NCBI GenBank assembly: GCA_023388175.1
Contig: JAEWGT010000009.1
Coordinates: forward strand, 1-64,000
Length of the DNA: 64,000 nucleotides
DNA from: Pseudomonadota bacterium
GTDB lineage: Bacteria; Pseudomonadota; Alphaproteobacteria; Rhizobiales; Devosiaceae
Reading direction: 5' to 3'
Shown: positions 24,924 to 33,936 of the stretch, piece by piece
How positions within the stretch are numbered: position 1 is the stretch's first letter
Layout: every line of letters starts with the position of its first letter
Notes under the pieces: model-generated
Seen by the model: the letters and a program-made list of their open reading frames with translations, nothing else
The model's database searches: none
Told to the model about the DNA's origin: nothing
Program-made: the position numbers and the translations under genes

Positions 24924-27699
24924 GTCCAGGCCCAAAAAGTCCCTCTTCGCGCTCAAATCCGCGGCAACGATTCTGGCCGAGCTCGACGACCTGATCGGCA
25001 CCGAGCCGGCCAAGTCCCCGGCGGCGCGCGGCCTGGTTCTCGCCCATATCCGCCAGGTGCTCGCCGATGCCCGCGCCGGGGCCGAGGCCGAACTGCTGGC
25101 CACCAATCGCGGCACGAAATGCGCGCAGAATATCTGCGCCGCCGAGGATGAGATCATCGCCGCCATCCACCGCTTCGCGGTGACCCGCGTCTATCCGGTG
25201 GACAATCCCTCCGGCGCCGAAGCCATCGCGCTCTGCGCCGTGGGCGGCTATGGCCGCGGCACGCTGGCGCCGGGCAGCGATATCGATCTGCTTTTCATCC
25301 TCCCCTACAAGCAGACCCCCTGGGGCGAGCAGGTCACAGAATACGTGCTCTACATGCTCTGGGATCTGGGCCAGAAGGTCGGCCACGCCGTCCGCTCGGT
25401 GGATGAGTGCATCCGCATGGCCCGCGCCGACATGACGGTGCGCACCGCGACGCTCGAAGCGCGCTTCCTCACCGGCGACGAGGGGCTCTACAACAATCTC
25501 GTGCATCGGTTTGAAACCGAGATCATGCCCAAGACCGGGCCCGAATTCATCGCCGCCAAGATGGCCGAGCGCGATGAGCGGCACAAGCAGATGGGCAATA
25601 CCCGCTATGTGGTCGAGCCCAATATCAAGGACGGCAAGGGGGGCATGCGCGACCTCAACACGCTGTTCTGGATCGGCAAATATTTTTATCAGGTCAAGAC
25701 CAGCCAGGAACTGGTCGGCAAGGGCGTGCTCAGCGCCGCCGAATACCGCCTGTTCTCCCGCGCCGAGGACTTTTTGTGGACCGTGCGCTGTCACCTGCAT
25801 TTCGTCACCGGACGCGCCGACGAAAAGCTGACCTTCGACGTGCAGCCCGACCTTGCCCGCCGCATGGGCTACGAAAAGCGCCTCGGCATGCTCGGCGTCG
25901 AGCGTTTCATGAAGCGCTATTTCCTCGTCGCCAAGGATGTGGGCGACCTCACCCGCATCATCTGCGCCAGTCTCGAATTCAACCATGCCAAGGATATGGA
26001 TCTGGTTGGCCGGGTGCTGGCCCCCTTCCGCTCCGGCAAGACCAGGATCAAGGGCGAGACCGCCTTCATCATCGACAATGGACGGCTCAATATCGCCGCT
26101 CCCGACGTGTTCGAGAAAGATCCGGTCAATCTCATCCGCATGTTCATGGTCGCCGGGCGCGAGGAACTGCTGTTCCATCCCGACGCCATCAAGCATATCC
26201 GCGACAGTCTGCGCCTGATCGACAACAAAGTGCGCAATGACCCCAAGGCCAATGCGCATTTCCTGACCGTGCTGACCAGCCCGCTCTATGTCGAGCGCAT
26301 CCTCAGGCAGATGAATGAAAGCGGCGTCCTGGGCAAGTTCGTGCCCGATTTCGGCAAGATCGTCGCACTGATGCAGTTCAACATGTACCACCATTACACG
26401 GTGGACGAGCATCTGATCCGCTCGGTTGGGGTCATGGCCGATATCGCCAATGGCGGCTTGCGGCAGGAATTGCCGCTGACCCATGAGCTGCTGCCCCAGC
26501 TCAACGATACACGGCTGCTCTATGTGGCGCTGTTCCTTCACGACATCGCCAAGGGCCGGCCCGAAGACCACTCCATTGCCGGCGCGCGCATTGCCCGCAA
26601 ACTCTGCCCGCGCTTCGGCCTCACGCCCGCCGAGACCGATACGGTCGCCTGGCTCATCGAATATCACCTGCTGATGAGCGAGATCGCCCAGGCGCGCGAC
26701 ATTCAGGACCCCGAAACCGCCAAGGCCTTTGCCGAACAGGTGCAGTCGCCCCAGCGGCTGGCTTTGCTGATGATCCTTACGGCCTGCGATATCCGCGCCG
26801 TGGGTCCCGGCACCTGGACCGGATGGAAAGGCTCGCTCCTGCGGGCGCTCTACTATGCCACCGAGCCGCTGCTGTCGGGCGGGCATAGCCAGGTCAGCCA
26901 GTCGGTGCGCGTCAACGAGGCGCGAAATGCCCTGGCTGACGCCCTGGGCGACTGGCCAAAGGCAGAAATGGACGTCTATGCCGCGCGCCATTACGACCAT
27001 TACTGGCTGCGCGCCGAACCGGAATTGCAGGTCGTCCACGCCAAAATGATCCGGCAGGCCGACAATTCCGGGCAGGCCTTTGCCGGCTCTATCCGGGTCA
27101 AGGCTTTCGAGGGCATCACCGAGGTCAGCTTCTACACGCCCGACCATCCCCGGCTTTTGTCACTGATCGCCGGGGCCTGCACCATGCAGGATGCCTCCAT
27201 TATCGGGGCGCAGATTTTCTCCACCCGCGATGGCCGCGCCATCGACACCTTCCGCCTGCGCCGCTCCTTCACCAGTGACGAGGACGAAAAGGTCCGCGCC
27301 ACGCGCATCATCGACAATGTGAAACAGCTTCTGCAGGGCCAGCGGCAGGTGCTGATCGATCTGGGCAAGGAAAGCCGCCACAACAAGCGCCTTCGCCCCT
27401 TTGCCCTGCCGGCACAGGTCTCGGTCTCCAATGCGATCTCCGAGAAATTCACCGTCATCGAGGTCGCCGGCCTCGACCGCATCGGCCTTCTCTACGCCCT
27501 GACCCGCGAGATTTCGGATCTGAGCCTCACCATCGGCTCGGCCCATATCGGCACCTATGGCGAAAAGGCGGTGGACGTCTTCTACGTCACCGATCTGACA
27601 GGCCAGAAAATCCACGTGAAGGCGCGGCAGAAGAAAATCCACGACGCGCTGATGCGCGTGTTCGAGCGGCCGGACGTCAAACGGGCGGCCAATGGGTAA
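24904..27699 (+). CDS. glnD: Bifunctional uridylyltransferase/uridylyl-removing enzyme of PII
   Basis: The 931-residue enzyme has a nucleotidyltransferase domain with GGYGRGTLAPGSDIDLLF (about residues 114-131), an HD hydrolase domain with LFLHDIAKGRPEDHS, and two C-terminal ACT domains (ITEVSFYTPDHPRLLSLIAG; FTVIEVAGLDRIGLLYALTR) that sense glutamine. It adds or removes UMP on PII proteins according to nitrogen status. The start is ATG 24904 or the GTG one codon before, inside the last codons of mutS. All key motifs are intact and the length is normal for the order. Confidence 0.97.
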   Translation: MTLAEAESRPKKSLFALKSAATILAELDDLIGTEPAKSPAARGLVLAHIRQVLADARAGAEAELLATNRGTKCAQNICAAEDEIIAAIHRFAVTRVYPVDNPSGAEAIALCAVGGYGRGTLAPGSDIDLLFILPYKQTPWGEQVTEYVLYMLWDLGQKVGHAVRSVDECIRMARADMTVRTATLEARFLTGDEGLYNNLVHRFETEIMPKTGPEFIAAKMAERDERHKQMGNTRYVVEPNIKDGKGGMRDLNTLFWIGKYFYQVKTSQELVGKGVLSAAEYRLFSRAEDFLWTVRCHLHFVTGRADEKLTFDVQPDLARRMGYEKRLGMLGVERFMKRYFLVAKDVGDLTRIICASLEFNHAKDMDLVGRVLAPFRSGKTRIKGETAFIIDNGRLNIAAPDVFEKDPVNLIRMFMVAGREELLFHPDAIKHIRDSLRLIDNKVRNDPKANAHFLTVLTSPLYVERILRQMNESGVLGKFVPDFGKIVALMQFNMYHHYTVDEHLIRSVGVMADIANGGLRQELPLTHELLPQLNDTRLLYVALFLHDIAKGRPEDHSIAGARIARKLCPRFGLTPAETDTVAWLIEYHLLMSEIAQARDIQDPETAKAFAEQVQSPQRLALLMILTACDIRAVGPGTWTGWKGSLLRALYYATEPLLSGGHSQVSQSVRVNEARNALADALGDWPKAEMDVYAARHYDHYWLRAEPELQVVHAKMIRQADNSGQAFAGSIRVKAFEGITEVSFYTPDHPRLLSLIAGACTMQDASIIGAQIFSTRDGRAIDTFRLRRSFTSDEDEKVRATRIIDNVKQLLQGQRQVLIDLGKESRHNKRLRPFALPAQVSVSNAISEKFTVIEVAGLDRIGLLYALTREISDLSLTIGSAHIGTYGEKAVDVFYVTDLTGQKIHVKARQKKIHDALMRVFERPDVKRAANG

Positions 27700-27717
27700 G
27701 GCAGGCGCGACGCCCTC

Positions 27718-29280
27718 ATGACCCTCTTTCGCAATTTCGTTTCGGTCGGTTCGCTGACGCTCGTGAGCCGCATCGCCGGCTTCGCGCGCGATGCGCTCAT
27801 GGCAGCGGTCCTCGGCACGGGGCCGGCGGCCGACGCCTTCTTTGCCGCCTTCCGCTTCCCCAACCTGTTCCGGCGTCTTTTTGCCGAAGGCGCATTCAAT
27901 ACTGCCTTTGTCCCGATGTTTTCCGGGGCGCTGGAGCGCGAGGGTGAAGAGGGCGCCAAACTGCTGGCGGCACGGATCATGAGCTGGCTGGTCGCCATGC
28001 TGGTGATCGTCACTATCCTGGCCGAAATCTTCATGCCGCAGATCATGGTCGCCTTCGTTCCCGGCTTCGTCGAGGACACGGAAAAGTTCGAGCTGACCGT
28101 GCTTTTGACGCGGATCATGTTCCCCTATCTCGCCTGCATGTCGCTGATGGCGGCCTATGGGGCCATGCTCAACACGCTGAACCGGTTCTTTGCCGCCGCC
28201 TTCGCGCCGGTTCTGCTCAATCTGGTCAATATCGCCATGCTCATTCCGCTGGCGACCTTTTTCATTCAGGAGCCTTCCAGCGCCACCATATGGGTGGCCG
28301 TGGCCACGATGGGGGGCGGCGTTGCCCAATTGATGCTGGTCTGGGTGGCCATCGAGCGTGCCGGTTTCCGGCCCAGGCTCCGCCTGCCCCGGCTCGATCC
28401 CGAAGTGCGGCGTTTCTGGGTGCTGGCCATTCCAGCCATCCTTGCCGGCGGCATTACCCAGATCAATATTTTCGTCGGCACCATCATCGCCTCGGGCGCC
28501 GAAAATGCCATCTCGGTGCTGTCCTATGCCGACAGGCTCTATCAATTGCCGCTCGGCATTATCGGTATCGCCGTCGGCACCGTGCTGCTGCCAGAACTGT
28601 CACGGCACCTGAAGGGCGGACGGGCCGTGGAAGCGCGCGCCAGCCAGGATCAGGCGCTCTTCATTTCCATGCTGCTGACCATGCCCGCCGCCATCGCGTT
28701 AATGGCCCTTGCCGAGCCTATCGTGCGCGTGCTGTTCGAGCGCGGCGCCTTTTCCGTGCTGGCAACGACACAAACCGCCGAGGCGCTGGTGGCCTTCGCG
28801 GCCGGCCTGCCCGCCTTTGTGCTGATCCGGGTATTGCAGCCGGGCTTTTTCGCGCGCGAGGACACGGTCACGCCGACCCTTTTTGCCGGGGTGAGCGTCG
28901 TCATCAATATCGCCGTGTCGCTGTGGCTATTTCCCAGCCTCGTCCATGTCGGCATCGCCATTGCGACCAGCGCGGCCGCCTGGGCCAATGTGCTCCTGCT
29001 GGCCGCGACCCTGGCCTTGCGCGGGCATTTCCGTCTCAGCCCGGCCCAGTGGCGCGGCCAGCTGGCGATCCTGCTTATTGCCCTCATTATGGGGGCTGCG
29101 ATCTATCTGCTGGCCGATCAGGGGGCTGCGCACCTCGCCTCGGGCATACCGCTCTGGCGGCAGGCAGGAGTCCTGTTCGCGGTGATCATTTTCGGAATGG
29201 CGACCTATTTCACCCTGATCCATGTGTCCGGCACCCAGCGCCTTGGTCTGCTGCTGCGCCGTTTGCGGCGTGGCGGGTAG
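27718..29280 (+). CDS. murJ: Lipid II flippase MurJ
   Basis: The 520-residue polytopic membrane protein has about 14 hydrophobic segments. It opens with the MurJ hallmark SRIAGFARDALMAAVLGTG and FFAAFRFPNLFRRLFAEGAF, followed by NTAFVPMF. Arginines lining the cavity in known MurJ structures (SR, RD and FRR positions) are present. MurJ moves lipid-linked peptidoglycan precursors across the inner membrane and is essential. It follows glnD by 18 nt and precedes trpS, the usual glnD-murJ-trpS order of Hyphomicrobiales. Confidence 0.96.
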   Translation: MTLFRNFVSVGSLTLVSRIAGFARDALMAAVLGTGPAADAFFAAFRFPNLFRRLFAEGAFNTAFVPMFSGALEREGEEGAKLLAARIMSWLVAMLVIVTILAEIFMPQIMVAFVPGFVEDTEKFELTVLLTRIMFPYLACMSLMAAYGAMLNTLNRFFAAAFAPVLLNLVNIAMLIPLATFFIQEPSSATIWVAVATMGGGVAQLMLVWVAIERAGFRPRLRLPRLDPEVRRFWVLAIPAILAGGITQINIFVGTIIASGAENAISVLSYADRLYQLPLGIIGIAVGTVLLPELSRHLKGGRAVEARASQDQALFISMLLTMPAAIALMALAEPIVRVLFERGAFSVLATTQTAEALVAFAAGLPAFVLIRVLQPGFFAREDTVTPTLFAGVSVVINIAVSLWLFPSLVHVGIAIATSAAAWANVLLLAATLALRGHFRLSPAQWRGQLAILLIALIMGAAIYLLADQGAAHLASGIPLWRQAGVLFAVIIFGMATYFTLIHVSGTQRLGLLLRRLRRGG

Positions 29281-29348
29281 CTGGTTCCCATATCGCGCCT
29301 GGCCGTATAAAACGGCCGCACAATTCCTGTTTCGGTCAGAAGGGCATC

Positions 29349-30392
29349 ATGACGTTCAGCCCCCGCGTCTTTTCCGGCATCAAGCCATCCGGTGATCTGC
29401 ATCTTGGCAATTATCTCGGCGCCATTCGCCGCTTCGTGCCTTTGCAGGAAACGCATGAAACCATCTATTGCGTGGTCGACATGCACGCCATCACCGTGTG
29501 GCAGGACCCGGCCGACCTCAAGCGCTGGACCTATGAAATCGCGGCCGCCTACATGGCTGCCGGGCTCGATCCGAAGAAATCGATCATCTTCAACCAGAGC
29601 CAGGTGGTCGAACATGCCGAGCTGGGCTGGATTTTCAATTGTGTGGCGCGCGTCGGCTGGATGAGCCGGATGACCCAGTTCAAGGACAAGGCGGGCGGAG
29701 AAGGCGGCGAGAATTCCGAACAGGTCTCGCTCGGGCTTTACGCCTATCCCTCGCTGATGGCGGCCGACATCCTGCTCTACAAGGCAACGGCAGTGCCCGT
29801 GGGCGAGGACCAGCGCCAGCATCTCGAACTGACCCGCGACATCGCCAAGAAATTCAATCACGACTACAAGAAACAGATCAAGGCGGCAGGCATCAAGGGC
29901 GACTTCTTCCCTGTTCCCGAGACACTGGCCACCGGTCCGGCCATGCGGGTGAAGTCGCTCAAGGACGGCACCAAGAAGATGAGCAAGTCCGAGGCTTCCG
30001 ATCTCGCCACCATCTACATGATGGACGACGCCGACCTCATCGCCAAGAAGATCAAGCGTGCCACCACCGATGCCGAGGCCCTGCCCAGCGAGGCTGCCGG
30101 TCTTCAAAACCGGGCGGAAGCGGAAAACCTGGTCGGCATCTATGCGTCCCTGTCCAATCAGTCGGTCGATGCCGTGCTGGCCCAATATGGCGGTCAGGGC
30201 TGGGGCGTTTTCAAGCCGGCTCTCGCCGATCTGGCGGTTTCGGTACTGGCCCCGATTGCCGATGAGATGAAGCGGCTGGTTTCCGATCGCGGGGAAATGG
30301 ATAATATCCTGCGTGATGGAGCCGAGCGGGCGCGGGCCATTGCTCAGCCCATCATGGCCGAAGTGCGTGATATCGTCGGTTTCGTCAGGTAA
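29349..30392 (+). CDS. trpS: Tryptophanyl-tRNA synthetase
   Basis: The 347-residue class I synthetase has the HIGH-like motif KPSGDLHLGNYLGA near the N-terminus, the tryptophan-pocket block WIFNCVARVGWMSRMTQFKD, and KKMSKSEASD (KMSKS loop). It charges tRNA-Trp. The start ATG at 29349 is preceded by AGAAGGG. It sits 68 nt after murJ and 20 nt before the universal stress protein gene. Confidence 0.97.
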   Translation: MTFSPRVFSGIKPSGDLHLGNYLGAIRRFVPLQETHETIYCVVDMHAITVWQDPADLKRWTYEIAAAYMAAGLDPKKSIIFNQSQVVEHAELGWIFNCVARVGWMSRMTQFKDKAGGEGGENSEQVSLGLYAYPSLMAADILLYKATAVPVGEDQRQHLELTRDIAKKFNHDYKKQIKAAGIKGDFFPVPETLATGPAMRVKSLKDGTKKMSKSEASDLATIYMMDDADLIAKKIKRATTDAEALPSEAAGLQNRAEAENLVGIYASLSNQSVDAVLAQYGGQGWGVFKPALADLAVSVLAPIADEMKRLVSDRGEMDNILRDGAERARAIAQPIMAEVRDIVGFVR

Positions 30393-30412
30393 CGGGAACG
30401 CCGGGAGAGTCC

Positions 30413-30886
30413 ATGGTTTCCACCATCGAATACAAGCGCAAGTTTCTCGTCGTCATCGACGAAACCGAGGAATGCGACCGCGCCCTGACCTTTGCCGCCT
30501 GGCGCACCAGGCGCACCGGCGGCACGGTCGTCCTGATGAGTATCGTGCCACAGCCGGAATTCATCGGCATGGGGGTGGAAGACGTGCTGCGAGCCGAGGC
30601 GGTGGAGGAGGCCGAGCGCAATCTCGACATGCGGCTGGCCCGTATCCGTGAAATCGGCGACGTTCGTACCGAATCGGTGATCCGCGAGGGCAATGGTCCG
30701 GAGCAGATCGAGCAGGTGATTGCCCGGGATAGCGACATTGCCATTCTGGTTCTGGCCGCATCAAAATCAGCCGAAGGCCCCGGCCCTCTCGTCACTCACT
30801 TTGCCGCCCGCACCCATGCCCTGCCCATCCCCCTGACCATCGTGCCTGGCCGTATGAGCGACGAAGAGATCATCGCGATCTGCTAA
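30413..30886 (+). CDS. Universal stress protein (UspA family)
   Basis: The 157-residue single-domain protein shows the UspA fold: KFLVVIDETEECDRALTFAA at the start and DIAILVLAASKSAEGPGPLV near the end. The ATP-type motif G-2x-G-9x-G(S/T) is not complete, so it may be of the non-ATP-binding type. A GGGAGAG ribosome site precedes the ATG. It follows trpS closely, a conserved neighbourhood in Hyphomicrobiales. The precise role in stress resistance is unknown. Confidence 0.9.
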   Translation: MVSTIEYKRKFLVVIDETEECDRALTFAAWRTRRTGGTVVLMSIVPQPEFIGMGVEDVLRAEAVEEAERNLDMRLARIREIGDVRTESVIREGNGPEQIEQVIARDSDIAILVLAASKSAEGPGPLVTHFAARTHALPIPLTIVPGRMSDEEIIAIC

Positions 30887-30908
30887 GCGTCCGGCGTGTA
30901 GAGCCGGC

Positions 30909-30931
30909 AAATCGCTCCGGTGGAGCGATTT
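30909..30931. repeat. Perfect short palindrome (CGCTCC...GGAGCG type)
   Basis: AAATCGCTCC (30909-30918) and GGAGCGATTT (30922-30931) form a 10-bp stem with a 3-nt spacer, 22 nt after the stress protein stop. A related palindrome is at 33857-33881. It may terminate transcription. The rest of the 366-base spacer to 31253 shows no gene, and no rpoN fragment was found. Confidence 0.6.
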
Positions 30932-31252
30932 GAGCGCAGTAGGCCATGAGAGCTACGCGCAAATGGCGGTTGTGTCCTGGTCACGGTCTTGCCGGTCCCA
31001 CCGCCATGGGCGGAGCGTCTATTCGTCGCCCCGAACACGATTGATGAAGGCTATGGGGCGGCAACAGGGCTGTCACCCCCTGAATTTGCCGGGAGGATCC
31101 TGTTTGAACATGGACAGGCCCGGCAAAGCAGGACTAGCATCACCCTTGTCGGCACCCCATCTCTGGTGTGTCGGCAGACGTGATCCCGTGAAGCCGGGAA
31201 GCGGCTTTTCGGAACTCTCGCGTCGCCTAACGACCGAAAGGAAGAAAAAGCC

Positions 31253-31828
31253 ATGACCTTACGCGTTTCGGGAAAGAACATGGACGTCGGCGATGCCCTC
31301 AGGGGCAAGGCGGAGGACCATTTTGCCGCTGTTGTCGGCAAATATTTCGATGGCGGTTATGACGGCCACCTGACCCTGACACCGGATGGAATCGGGTTCC
31401 GCGCCGATTGCGTGGTCCACCTCGATTCGGGCACGACGCTGCAGGCCAGCGCCCAAGGCAGCGACGCCACCAGCGCCTATGAGGTCATGGCGCTCAATAT
31501 CGAAAAGCGCCTGCGCCGCTACAATCGCAAGCTCCGTAGCCATCGCAAGGGCAATGGCAGCGCCGCCGACGCGGTTCTGGCCCAATATACGGTTCTGGGC
31601 ACGGCCGACCAGTTCGATGAACTCGATGAGGATTATGCGCCCCCGGTCATTGCCGAAAGCACAAAAAGCCTGCGCGCGCTCAGCGTCGAGGAGGCGGTCA
31701 TGGAGCTGGACCTGACCGGTCAGCAGGTTGTGATCTTCCGCCACGCTGGACATGGCGGCTTAAATGTGGTCTACCGCCGCCCGGACGGCAATATTGGCTG
31801 GATTGACCCGGCTCTGGGCGCCAACTGA
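31253..31828 (+). CDS. hpf: Long-form ribosome hibernation promoting factor
   Basis: The 191-residue protein has an N-terminal HPF/RaiA RNA-binding domain (residues 1-100; MTLRVSGKNMDVGDALRGKA, SAYEVMALNIEKRLRRYNRK), an acidic linker, and the C-terminal long-HPF dimerisation domain (about 135-191; KSLRALSVEEAVMELDLTGQ, VVYRRPDGNIGWIDP). Long HPF pairs two 70S ribosomes into inactive 100S particles in stationary phase. AAAGGAAG precedes the ATG. ptsN follows 47 nt later, the usual order, but rpoN, often upstream of hpf, is missing. Confidence 0.95.
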   Translation: MTLRVSGKNMDVGDALRGKAEDHFAAVVGKYFDGGYDGHLTLTPDGIGFRADCVVHLDSGTTLQASAQGSDATSAYEVMALNIEKRLRRYNRKLRSHRKGNGSAADAVLAQYTVLGTADQFDELDEDYAPPVIAESTKSLRALSVEEAVMELDLTGQQVVIFRHAGHGGLNVVYRRPDGNIGWIDPALGAN

Positions 31829-31875
31829 CAGGCGCATTTGCCCGAAAATGGATAAATAGATCCCAAGGCAGATTG

Positions 31876-32343
31876 ATGGATTTGGCCGATATTCTGGCGG
31901 AAGACTCCGTGCTGACTTGCACGGGGGTCACCGACAAACGCCAGCTGTTTGAAGTGCTAGCCAAAAAGGCAACCGAGCGGACCTCCCTTCCGGAGTCCGA
32001 GATCGTGGATGCCCTTGTGGCGCGCGAAGAGCTGGGTTCGACAGGGCTCGGGAACGGCATTGCCATTCCCCATGGCAAGCTCAAGGGTCTGGATGGCGTC
32101 CTCGCCGTCTTCGCCCGGCTCGACGAGCCCATCGAGTTCGACTCGGTGGATGACCAGCCGGTGGACCTTGTGATGCTGCTGCTCGCGCCTGTCGGCGCCG
32201 GCGCCGATCACTTGAAGGCCCTGTCTCGCGTGGCGCGCCTGTTGCGTACCGAAGCGGTTGTGGATGAGCTGCGCTCGAGCAATGACACTGCCCGCATGCG
32301 CGACGTGCTCACCGCGCCAGTGGAATCGGACTGCGCCGCCTGA
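31876..32343 (+). CDS. ptsN: Nitrogen PTS IIA component (EIIA-Ntr)
   Basis: The 155-residue protein matches PTS_EIIA type 2, with the phospho-histidine in GNGIAIPHGKLKGLDG and the helical region PVDLVMLLLAPVGAGADHLK. PtsN receives phosphate from NPr and regulates potassium uptake, phosphate and carbon/nitrogen balance; it does not carry sugar. The ATG at 31876 is preferred over a TTG one codon earlier. It is followed by a strong terminator, so hpf-ptsN form a unit. Confidence 0.94.
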   Translation: MDLADILAEDSVLTCTGVTDKRQLFEVLAKKATERTSLPESEIVDALVAREELGSTGLGNGIAIPHGKLKGLDGVLAVFARLDEPIEFDSVDDQPVDLVMLLLAPVGAGADHLKALSRVARLLRTEAVVDELRSSNDTARMRDVLTAPVESDCAA

Positions 32344-32367
32344 TCGGCAGATCCCTCAGCGATTGAA

Positions 32368-32398
32368 CGGGCCGCCTTCGGGTGGCCCGATCCTTTTT
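32368..32398 (+). terminator. Rho-independent terminator after ptsN
   Basis: CGGGCCGCC (32368-32376), a TTCG tetraloop and GGTGGCCCG (32381-32389) form a 9-bp stem with one G-U pair, followed by ATCCTTTTT. It lies between ptsN and the convergent folC and could serve both. Confidence 0.88.
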
Positions 32399-32404
32399 GG
32401 GGCT

Positions 32405-33694
32405 TCAATCCGGGTGCGTACCGTTTCTGGCCAGCACGTCGCCCGCCAGATAAAGCGAGCCGCAGATCAGGACGCGCGCATTCTCGATTTTCCCTGCTGC
32501 CTTGAGGGCAGTGGTGACGGAGCGCTCTGCTTTGGCGGCAAAGCCCATGGCGCGGGCGCGGGCGGCGATGTCCTCGCCAGCATGGGCATTGGCTTCGCCG
32601 GGAATGGTCAGCGTCAGGATCGACGCCGGCGCAAGGTCGCGGAACGGGGTGAGGAAATCCTCCGGCGCGCGCGTATTCATCATGCCCATGATCAGCACGA
32701 GCGGCTTTTGCGGCATGGCGGCAATGGCGCGGGCCAGGGCGGCGGCGCCATGGGCATTATGCCCGCCATCGAGCCAGACGTCGTGCCCGGGCGGGAGCAG
32801 CCCCCGCAGCTTGCCCTCGCGGATGGGCTGCATGCGGGCAGGCCAGGTCACCCGACGCAGGCCTTCGGCAAAGGCGGTGTCGTCCACCGGCAGGTCGAAA
32901 TGGCGGCAGGCAGCAATGGCCAGGGCCGCATTGTCGATCTGGTGCGCGCCGATCAGCGCAGGGGGCGGCAGGTCGAGGAGACCAGTTTCGTCAGCATAGA
33001 CGAGCCGCCCATCCTGAGCCTCTGCGTGAAAGTCTTCACCCTGCCAGATCGGGCGAATGCCGAGCCGCGCCGCCGCCCGCTCCAGCACCTTGCGTGCCTC
33101 ATCCTGCTGCAGACCCATCACGGCCCTTGCGCCGCGCTTCAGGATTCCCGCCTTGTTCGACGCGATTTCGGCCAGCGTATTGCCGAGAAAACCCTGATGG
33201 TCAAAGTCGATCGGCGTGATGATCGTGCCCAGCGGGTGCTTGACCACATTGGTCGTGTCATAGGTGCCGCCCATGCCGGTTTCGAGCAGCAGGTAATCGG
33301 CCCTGGTTTCGGCATAGAGCTTGAAGGCGGTGACGGTGGTCACCTCGAAAAAGGTGATCGGATCGCCATTGTTGATCGCCTCTACCTCTTCCAGCGCCGC
33401 ATTGAGCCTTCTGGTGCCGACATAGTGTCCGGCAAGGCGGATCCGCTCGTTGAAGCGTACGAGGTGGGGTGAGTTATAGACATGTACCGACTTGCCCGCT
33501 GCTTCCAGAAAGGCGCGGAGATAAGCAATCGTGGACCCCTTGGCATTGGTCCCGGCCACATGGATGACCGGCGGCAGGTGATCCTGCGGATTGCCGAGCT
33601 TTTCGAGCAGCGGCAGCATGCGGTCGAGGCTGAGATCGATCAGCTTGGGATGAAGCTGGCTAAGGCGGGCGAGAATGGAATCGGTGCGGGACAT
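32405..33694 (-). CDS. folC: Bifunctional folylpolyglutamate synthase/dihydrofolate synthase
   Basis: The 429-residue Mur-ligase-type enzyme has the ATP loop VAGTNAKGSTIAYL, SPHLVRFNERIRL, LLLETGMGGTYDTTN and the C-terminal VWLDGGHNAHG. It adds L-glutamate to dihydropteroate or folates. In most relatives folC follows accD; here accD lies 19 kb away and folC stands alone, convergent with ptsN. A 242-nt repeat-bearing spacer separates it from pheT. Confidence 0.95.
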   Translation of the reverse strand: MSRTDSILARLSQLHPKLIDLSLDRMLPLLEKLGNPQDHLPPVIHVAGTNAKGSTIAYLRAFLEAAGKSVHVYNSPHLVRFNERIRLAGHYVGTRRLNAALEEVEAINNGDPITFFEVTTVTAFKLYAETRADYLLLETGMGGTYDTTNVVKHPLGTIITPIDFDHQGFLGNTLAEIASNKAGILKRGARAVMGLQQDEARKVLERAAARLGIRPIWQGEDFHAEAQDGRLVYADETGLLDLPPPALIGAHQIDNAALAIAACRHFDLPVDDTAFAEGLRRVTWPARMQPIREGKLRGLLPPGHDVWLDGGHNAHGAAALARAIAAMPQKPLVLIMGMMNTRAPEDFLTPFRDLAPASILTLTIPGEANAHAGEDIAARARAMGFAAKAERSVTTALKAAGKIENARVLICGSLYLAGDVLARNGTHPD

Positions 33695-33713
33695 GGGTGA
33701 ACTCGATGCAAAA

Positions 33714-33918
33714 CTCCCTTCCCCTTGAGGGAGAAGGTGCCCGAAGGGCGGGTGAGGGGTGCTGCGTAATCCCAGTCACTAGAGCGGCAGGTTAGCGCAA
33801 CACCCCCCACCCGTCTCGCGCTTTACGCGATCCAGCCCTACCGGGCCTTGCTCGCTGAATTCGCTCCACTGGAGCGAATTCCGGGGCGCTCACAAGCCTC
33901 TCCCTCAAGGGGAGAGGT
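33714..33918. repeat. Intergenic palindromic repeat, copy 2, with an inner palindrome
   Basis: The outer arms are CTCCCTTCCCCTTGAGGGAG (33714-33733) and CCTCTCCCTCAAGGGGAGAG (33897-33916). The inner core AGAAGGTGCCCGAAGGGCGG (33732-33751) is the same as in copy 1 apart from flanking bases. Between the arms lie CACCCGTCTCGCGC and a second palindrome GAATTCGCTCC/GGAGCGAATTC (33857-33881). No open reading frame of note. Confidence 0.75.
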
Positions 33919-33936
33919 GAAGATCGCGCCCGGTCT

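Noticed and set aside
22179..27147. Two very long open frames antisense to mutS and glnD (711 and 864 codons)
   Set aside because: Both mirror well-conserved genes; the low-complexity translations and lack of ribosome sites mark them as composition artefacts.
27603..27625. Another CCACGTGAA motif resembling parS, inside glnD
   Set aside because: Only the central bases match; it lies in conserved coding sequence and is expected by chance.
31196..31252. General-stress (EcfG-type) promoter before hpf
   Set aside because: A GGAAC is present (31209) but no CGTT at the required spacing.
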